Part shown: piece by piece, positions 5,970-9,041 of the stretch | Layout: the number at the start of each line of letters is the position of its first letter | Numbering within the stretch: the first letter of the stretch is position 1 | Assembly: GCA_003482405.1 (NCBI GenBank) | Contig: DMZB01000196.1 | Coordinates: 1-9,041 of the forward strand | Length of the DNA: 9,041 nt | Source: Lactobacillus sp. | Lineage (GTDB): Bacteria > Bacillota > Bacilli > Lactobacillales > Lactobacillaceae | Direction of reading: 5' to 3' | Position numbers and translations under genes: made by a program | Notes under the pieces: model-generated | What the model was told of the DNA's origin: nothing | The model's database searches: none | What the model saw: only the letters and a program-made list of their open reading frames with translations

Positions 5970-6020
5970 TTGATAGCGATTATGCTATCATACGCATATG
6001 GGAAATTTACCAAGTTTTAG
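5970..6020 (+). CDS. possible 16-codon leader ORF overlapping the toxin start
   Basis: TTG at 5970 lies 6 bases after GGAGG (5959-5963) and opens a 16-aa ORF read as MIAIMLSYAYGKFTKF, stopping at 6018-6020. It overlaps the toxin start in another frame by 23 bases. It is the only ORF placed normally behind that ribosome site, so ribosomes could load here and restart at the toxin ATG. It is too short to support by composition. Confidence 0.22.
   Translation: MIAIMLSYAYGKFTKF
5971..5990. promoter_or_regulatory. palindrome at the toxin start: probable antitoxin operator
   Basis: TGATAGC-n6-GCTATCA is a perfect 7-bp inverted repeat ending 7 bases before the toxin ATG. It includes an extended -10, TGCTATCAT (5983-5991). 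XRE antitoxins normally repress their own operon by binding palindromes over the promoter, so this is the best operator candidate (inference). In RNA it could also fold into a hairpin. Confidence 0.55.
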
Positions 6021-6351
6021 TTTTGGCGAGGAATTTAAAGTATTTCTCAGTAATTTACCTGTTAAAGATGCTCAAAAGTTAATGTGGACAATAAGAACAG
6101 TCGAAAATATCGGCATCCTTGAGTCAAGCCGTCTTCAAATCATAAAAAGGATTGAAAAGAATCTTTTTGAGCTGAGGTCGATTGAGGGAAGTGACATTCA
6201 GCGGGGCCTATATTTTCATGTTCAGAATAATAGGTATTTCATTAGCAATGGGTTTACGAAAAAGACGAGAAAAACGCCGACTTATGAAATTCGACGGGCA
6301 CGTCAAATTCGGCATTTGTATATGGAGGATAAAAATGACAAAGGAATATAA
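5998..6351 (+). CDS. HigB/RelE-type toxin (Gp49 family)
   Basis: A 117-aa basic protein of the phage-derived Gp49-like branch of RelE/HigB toxins. These are usually ribosome-dependent mRNA endonucleases that stop translation. Landmarks are LFELRSIEGSDIQRGLYF (56-73), the core strand pair, then the FTKKTRKTPTYEIRRARQIR block (86-105), whose KKT.KTP..EI..A..R pattern is the family signature. Length is typical. The frame has a TAG at 5974-5976 and no other start codon before the ATG at 5998; the next ATG (residue 29) would remove a normal part of the fold. No ribosome site is at the usual distance. It overlaps the antitoxin gene by 17 bases. The gene is AT-rich compared with its neighbours, suggesting acquisition. 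Confidence 0.85.
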   Translation: MGNLPSFSFGEEFKVFLSNLPVKDAQKLMWTIRTVENIGILESSRLQIIKRIEKNLFELRSIEGSDIQRGLYFHVQNNRYFISNGFTKKTRKTPTYEIRRARQIRHLYMEDKNDKGI

Positions 6352-6616
6352 TTTTGACGAGTTTATGAATCAGAAATTAAAGAATCCAGAATTTCGTCAA
6401 CAATTCGAAGAAACTGATCGTGAGATGACAGCAGCCTTTGCATTATTAATGGCACGTCATCAAATGGGACTGACTCAAAGACAACTGGCTAAAAAAACTG
6501 GTACAGCACAATCAACCATTGCGCGAATTGAGCAAGGAAATTTTGATCTACGTTTGTCCACACTGAAAAAAATTGCGAATGGTGTTGGAAAGAAAATTGA
6601 AATTAAAATCATTTAG
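6335..6616 (+). CDS. XRE-family antitoxin (HigA-like)
   Basis: A 93-aa partner of the upstream toxin. The N-terminal part (MTKEYNFDEFMNQKLKNPEFRQQFEETDRE) is typical of the toxin-binding region in this family. An HTH_3 helix-turn-helix at about 45-84 (GLTQRQLAKKTGTAQSTIARIEQGN) would bind the operon promoter. I choose the ATG at 6335 because GGAGG lies 6 bases upstream and the domain then starts normally; the longer in-frame ORF from 6182 reads through the toxin gene in another frame. Toxin-first order with overlapping genes is standard for HigBA. The antitoxin probably neutralises the toxin by binding and represses the operon at the 5971-5990 palindrome. Confidence 0.9.
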   Translation: MTKEYNFDEFMNQKLKNPEFRQQFEETDREMTAAFALLMARHQMGLTQRQLAKKTGTAQSTIARIEQGNFDLRLSTLKKIANGVGKKIEIKII

Positions 6617-6687
6617 CAGAATTTCAAATCATCATTCATACGTTTGAGTAAATATGATCTGTTTATAGATACATGAACCCACAAAAT

Positions 6688-6722
6688 AAGGATGCAATCC
6701 AATTGGACTGCATCCTTGTTTT
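6688..6722. terminator. bidirectional terminator between antitoxin and dehydrogenase
   Basis: AAGGATGCAATCC (6688-6700) and GGACTGCATCCTT (6705-6717) form a 13-bp stem with one mismatch around AATT. The plus strand continues GTTTTG, and the minus strand continues ATTTTG. It can end both the plus-strand antitoxin transcript and the minus-strand dehydrogenase transcript. Confidence 0.85.
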
Positions 6723-6735
6723 GTCTGACCACTGA

Positions 6736-7482
6736 TTATTGTGCTGTATAACCGCCATCGACCACAAATTCTGAACCGGTTGCAAACTTGGATTCATCTG
6801 AGGCCAAATAGACACAAATATTAGCAATGTCATCTGGTTCACCGATGTGACCAACCGGTGTGAGTTTTGTTTGTGCTTCTTCCATGCCAGGGTGTGCATC
6901 AACAAGTGGCGTCTTAATGTAGCCGGGGTGGACGGTGTTTACACGAACACCATAACCTTGTTGAGCCGCATACAATGCCGCTGACTTACTGAATAGACGA
7001 ACACCACCTTTAGAAGCGTTGTAGGCTGCTAATTGGGGGTCACCGATAAAGCCTTCAATGGGAGACATGTTGATGATTGAGCCACCGTGATCCTTCATCG
7101 CAATCATGCCATATTTTGTGCCGTAGAAAACACCATCAAGGTTAATGCCAAGCAGTTGGTGCCATTCATCAGCCGTCGTGTGTTCAACATCCTTTGCGAT
7201 GGCGATACCGGCATTATTAACAATGACATCAAGTTTGCCAAACTTAGCAACAGTTTCATCGATAACTTCTTTAAAACGAGCCTCACTGGATGCATCTTGC
7301 TGCATGTAGACAGCACGGTCACCGCCATTAAGACCTGCTAGAGCAGCTTGACCATCGTCTTCGTTACGAGAAGTGATGACTACCTTGCCACCTTCACGTA
7401 GGAAGGCAGCAGCAGTTGCCAGTCCGATTCCTTTTGTCCCGCCTGTGATAATTGCTACTTTGTCAGTTAAACGATCTGCCAT
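6736..7482 (-). CDS. short-chain dehydrogenase, close to R-specific alcohol dehydrogenase, catalytic Ser replaced by Pro
   Basis: A 248-aa classical SDR. The Rossmann motif TGGTKGIG is at 13-20, SRN (38-40) after the second strand favours NADP(H), and NNAG is at 89-92. Catalytic Asn114, Tyr154 and Lys158 (YNASK) are present. The C-terminus SKFATGSEFVVDGGYTAQ matches my memory of the Lactobacillus brevis/kefir R-specific alcohol dehydrogenase, a tetramer that reduces ketones and binds Mg2+ through its last residues. The motif that should read N-M-S-S-I-E-G reads N-M-S-P-I-E-G. The residue 13 before the active Tyr is Pro141 (codon CCC), where the catalytic Ser should be. The start at 7482 has GGAGG 8 bases upstream; the TTG at 7497 would itself carry the ribosome site. 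It diverges from the nitroreductase gene. I see no clear minus-strand promoter. Confidence 0.92.
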   Translation of the reverse strand: MADRLTDKVAIITGGTKGIGLATAAAFLREGGKVVITSRNEDDGQAALAGLNGGDRAVYMQQDASSEARFKEVIDETVAKFGKLDVIVNNAGIAIAKDVEHTTADEWHQLLGINLDGVFYGTKYGMIAMKDHGGSIINMSPIEGFIGDPQLAAYNASKGGVRLFSKSAALYAAQQGYGVRVNTVHPGYIKTPLVDAHPGMEEAQTKLTPVGHIGEPDDIANICVYLASDESKFATGSEFVVDGGYTAQ

Positions 7483-7535
7483 AATAAGTTCCTCCAAGTG
7501 TTTTATTATGATTACACCGCTATTTTCGCATGTTT

Positions 7536-7545
7536 TTTGATCAAA
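7536..7545. repeat. 10-bp palindrome in the divergent intergenic region
   Basis: TTTGATCAAA is a perfect palindrome between the dehydrogenase and nitroreductase genes, 54 bases upstream of the dehydrogenase start. It could be an operator for the dehydrogenase. At this length and AT content chance is also plausible. Confidence 0.25.
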
Positions 7546-7584
7546 GTGAAGTAATACACAATGTGAACATAATTAAAAAACTCG

Positions 7585-7613
7585 TTGCTTACTTTTAGTA
7601 AGTAGGGTATATT
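7585..7613 (+). promoter_or_regulatory. promoter of the nitroreductase gene with embedded inverted repeat
   Basis: TTGCTT (7585-7590) and TATATT (7608-7613) are separated by exactly 17 bases, a good sigma-A promoter. A perfect inverted repeat CTTACT-TTT-AGTAAG (7588-7602) overlaps the -35 and fills most of the spacer, where a bound repressor would block polymerase. The leader before the ATG is about 43 bases. Confidence 0.68.
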
Positions 7614-7662
7614 GAATCCGTTACAAAACATCAACTTACGGTGCGACACGGAGGAAACGAAT

Positions 7663-8265
7663 ATGGAAACTGAATTACTGAGCTTGATGAAACAACGGCG
7701 CTCCATTTATGACTTAGGCAAAAACGTGGATCAGTCACAAGCGGATCTAACGTCCTTGATTCAAGATGTTGTGAAAGAAGCTCCGTCGGCCTTTAACAGT
7801 CAGACGGACCGGATTGTGATTGCTTACGGTTCCGCGCACGATAAGGTCTGGGACATCGTTTTAGATGAATTAAAGAAAGTGGTGCCGGCCGAAGCATTTG
7901 AAGGTAGCAAACAAAAAGTTGAACAACAATTCAAGTCAGGCTATGGCACGATTCTTTGGTTTACTGATATGAGTAAGGTCAAGGAATTAGAAGATGGATT
8001 CCCACTTTATGCTGATAATTTTTACGATTGGTCAGAGCAACACATCGGTAATAGTCAATTTGCTGTGTGGACAGCATTGGCCGAAAATAGGCTTGGAGCC
8101 TCCGTTCAGCACTACAATCCATTGATCGATGCTCAGATTGCCGAAACATTTGAGATTCCAAAGGATTGGCGCTTGCGTAGTGAAATGCCATTTGGTTCGA
8201 TTGAATCAACGGCTGATGACAAAGATTACATGGATGATGAAGATCGATTTAAGGTGATTGACTAA
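7663..8265 (+). CDS. Frm2/HBN1-type nitroreductase family protein
   Basis: A 200-aa FMN-dependent oxidoreductase of the nitroreductase superfamily, Frm2-like branch. Diagnostic features are QRRSIYDLGK (11-20), EAPSAFNSQTDR (39-50, FMN binding), FKSGYGTILWFTD (90-102) and WSEQHIGNSQFAVWTALAENRLGASVQHYNPLID (123-156). Yeast Frm2 is linked to lipid signalling and bacterial relatives reduce nitroaromatics with NAD(P)H, but the natural substrate is not clear. The start at 7663 has GGAGG 8 bases upstream and gives the usual length; the longer ORF from a TTG at 7612 begins inside the -10 box. It appears single-gene, with a regulated promoter. Confidence 0.88.
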   Translation: METELLSLMKQRRSIYDLGKNVDQSQADLTSLIQDVVKEAPSAFNSQTDRIVIAYGSAHDKVWDIVLDELKKVVPAEAFEGSKQKVEQQFKSGYGTILWFTDMSKVKELEDGFPLYADNFYDWSEQHIGNSQFAVWTALAENRLGASVQHYNPLIDAQIAETFEIPKDWRLRSEMPFGSIESTADDKDYMDDEDRFKVID

Positions 8266-8327
8266 ATTCACGAGTTATTTGGACCTTACGGATAGAAATT
8301 GGTTAGAGTATCTTGAATACAGTAGTC

Positions 8328-8368
8328 ATGTAAAAAAGCATTGGTGCAGGGTGTACATTAATTTTTTT
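8328..8368 (+). terminator. weak terminator after the nitroreductase gene
   Basis: ATGTA (8328-8332) pairs with TACAT (8354-8358) and encloses GCA-TTGG-TGC, followed by a seven-T run at 8362-8368. The stem is poor, so this is only a candidate. Confidence 0.35.
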
Positions 8369-8529
8369 CGAAGTAAAATTCACAATATTGGTATAGTTAG
8401 TTAATGAACCTAGTAAACTGTTTTACTCCTAATCGTAAAACGCGACATTTAGATTTTTGTAAGTCGTTATAAAATGGTTGTACACGATTTAAAATAAAAA
8501 TATTTAAATTTGGTATATTCTTTCGATGA

Positions 8530-8581
8530 AAAAGCGGTTATAATAATGACAAGGAAATTATTAAGGGCCATTAACCGTTTT
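8530..8581 (+). repeat. long interrupted inverted repeat ahead of the 8598 gene
   Basis: CGGTTATAATAAT (8535-8547) pairs with ATTATTA (8557-8563) and TAACCG (8572-8577), with a 9-base loop and an 8-base bulge. AAAA (8530-8533) and TTTT (8578-8581) extend it. A TATAAT (8539-8544) lies in the left arm but lacks a good -35. If this is the promoter, the repeat acts at DNA level; if transcription starts further upstream, it would be a leader hairpin directly before the ribosome site. Confidence 0.45.
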
Positions 8582-8597
8582 AGGGGAGGGATGCACC

Positions 8598-9041
8598 GTG
8601 GCCAATATTTTATTTGTGAATGCAGATGAACAACGTACGCAGGCGTTGATTGTCGCTATGGCAACTGCACGACCAACTGATCACTTTCGGTTGACGACGA
8701 TGCATCCTCATGACATTGATGCCGCGTTACGTCGCCGCTTTGAGGTGTTAGTCGGTTCAGCATCAGATGGTCTCTTTATGGCAGAGGCGCTGGACGGCAT
8801 CGAGGCGGTTTATATGAGCGGAGATGTTGCTGCAGTTAGAAACCTTCATGGAATGACGTGGGCGTTGAATAATTTTGAGCGGCCGGCACAGCGGGTGGTT
8901 CTAACAAACACGGCAATCACCGATACAACCGTCACTCCGCTGAAAATGGACCGAATGGCTGTCTTAGCAGCTCTTCAAGCGAGTCGACTAGCGTTTGTGT
9001 TTGTTCAACAAATACCCGCGCGCCTTGAAAAACGGTTATTT
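8598..9041 (+). CDS. unrecognised protein, partial (N-terminal 148 residues)
   Basis: An open frame from a GTG at 8598 to the window end without a stop, 148 codons. The GTG is 7 bases after AGGGGAGGG (8582-8590); the nearby ATG at 8591 runs into a stop after 12 codons, so GTG is chosen. The protein starts MANILFVNADEQRTQALIVAMA, an alternating hydrophobic strand followed by a helix, as in alpha/beta folds. It has an Arg-rich ALRRRFEVLVGSASDGLFMAEAL segment (about 43-65) and no signal or membrane helix. I cannot assign a family. Its composition is ordinary for a cytoplasmic protein. Confidence 0.7.
   Translation, partial: MANILFVNADEQRTQALIVAMATARPTDHFRLTTMHPHDIDAALRRRFEVLVGSASDGLFMAEALDGIEAVYMSGDVAAVRNLHGMTWALNNFERPAQRVVLTNTAITDTTVTPLKMDRMAVLAALQASRLAFVFVQQIPARLEKRLF

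Larger units (their letters stand above)
8266..8597. other. 332-base intergenic region with no gene
   Basis: I find no ORF with a ribosome site in these 332 AT-rich bases. They hold a weak hairpin with a T-run at 8328-8368, a small AGTAAA-n4-TTTACT inverted repeat at 8412-8427, several -10-like elements, and the long inverted repeat ahead of the next gene. One possible promoter is TTGTAC, 17 bases, TATTTA (8478-8506). The spacing is long enough for a small RNA, but nothing in the sequence identifies one. Confidence 0.4.

Noticed and set aside
6182..6334. 51-residue N-terminal extension of the antitoxin
   Set aside because: It is the toxin gene read in another frame; GGAGG directly precedes the ATG at 6335.
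6663..6905. 80-aa minus-strand ORF at the end of the dehydrogenase gene
   Set aside because: It runs through the terminator and overlaps the well-supported dehydrogenase in another frame, with no ribosome site.
7087..7341. 84-aa plus-strand ORF opposite the dehydrogenase
   Set aside because: It lies wholly antisense to a conserved gene and has no recognisable motif or ribosome site.
7612..7662. 17-residue N-terminal extension of the nitroreductase
   Set aside because: Its TTG start lies within the -10 box, and the ATG at 7663 has a good ribosome site and gives the family length.
7512..7706. 64-aa minus-strand ORF over the divergent promoter region
   Set aside because: It crosses the nitroreductase promoter and start and has no ribosome site.
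8529..8542. cre-like sequence upstream of the 8598 gene
   Set aside because: Only about 11 of 14 positions match, with losses at conserved ends; the bases are better explained by the inverted repeat and -10.
1..9041. tRNA, rRNA, CRISPR array, insertion sequence or prophage
   Set aside because: I looked on both strands and saw no cloverleaf, repeated spacer pattern, transposase or terminal inverted repeats.

Overview
The window looks like the chromosome of a lactic acid bacterium of the Lactobacillaceae. The evidence is strong AGGAGG-type ribosome binding sites, a cre-like CcpA site, a short-chain dehydrogenase whose C-terminus matches my memory of the Lactobacillus brevis/kefir R-specific alcohol dehydrogenase, and moderate-to-low GC. 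I cannot name the species. Nothing points to phage or insertion sequences. The only accessory-looking piece is a small toxin-antitoxin module.

Left block (1-4442, all on the minus strand) is a sugar-acid utilisation locus. Reading in transcription order there is an 86-aa orphan protein, an aldo/keto reductase of the YghZ type, a LacI-family repressor and a clear terminator. A second promoter then drives a 53-aa small ORF, a GntP-like permease and a PfkB-family 2-keto-3-deoxygluconate kinase that runs off the left edge. Two near-identical palindromes (core AAACCGGTTT) lie at the promoters of the two transcription units, so the LacI protein probably controls both. A cre-like site sits between the -35 and -10 of the permease promoter, suggesting carbon catabolite repression on top.

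Centre (4729-5830, plus strand) holds a tubby/LURP-like beta-barrel protein, then a pyridoxamine-phosphate-oxidase-like flavoprotein, closed by a hairpin terminator with a GAAA loop. Next is an AT-rich island (about 5830-6690): a HigB/RelE-type (Gp49) toxin followed by an overlapping XRE antitoxin. Its palindrome sits on the toxin start region. The toxin has no normally spaced ribosome binding site.

Right block (6688-9041) starts with a bidirectional terminator. A minus-strand short-chain dehydrogenase follows, then a divergently transcribed Frm2-type nitroreductase whose promoter contains a perfect inverted repeat. A 332-base intergenic region comes next, then the start of an unrecognised gene cut by the right edge. 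The dehydrogenase has proline where the catalytic serine of the SDR tetrad should be.

The best leads are the Ser-to-Pro change in the dehydrogenase, the unusual start of the toxin gene, the two-operator LacI regulon with the coupled 53-aa ORF, and a 20-21-base sequence shared by the toxin promoter and the promoter of the 4729 operon. I saw no clear new defence or biosynthetic system.
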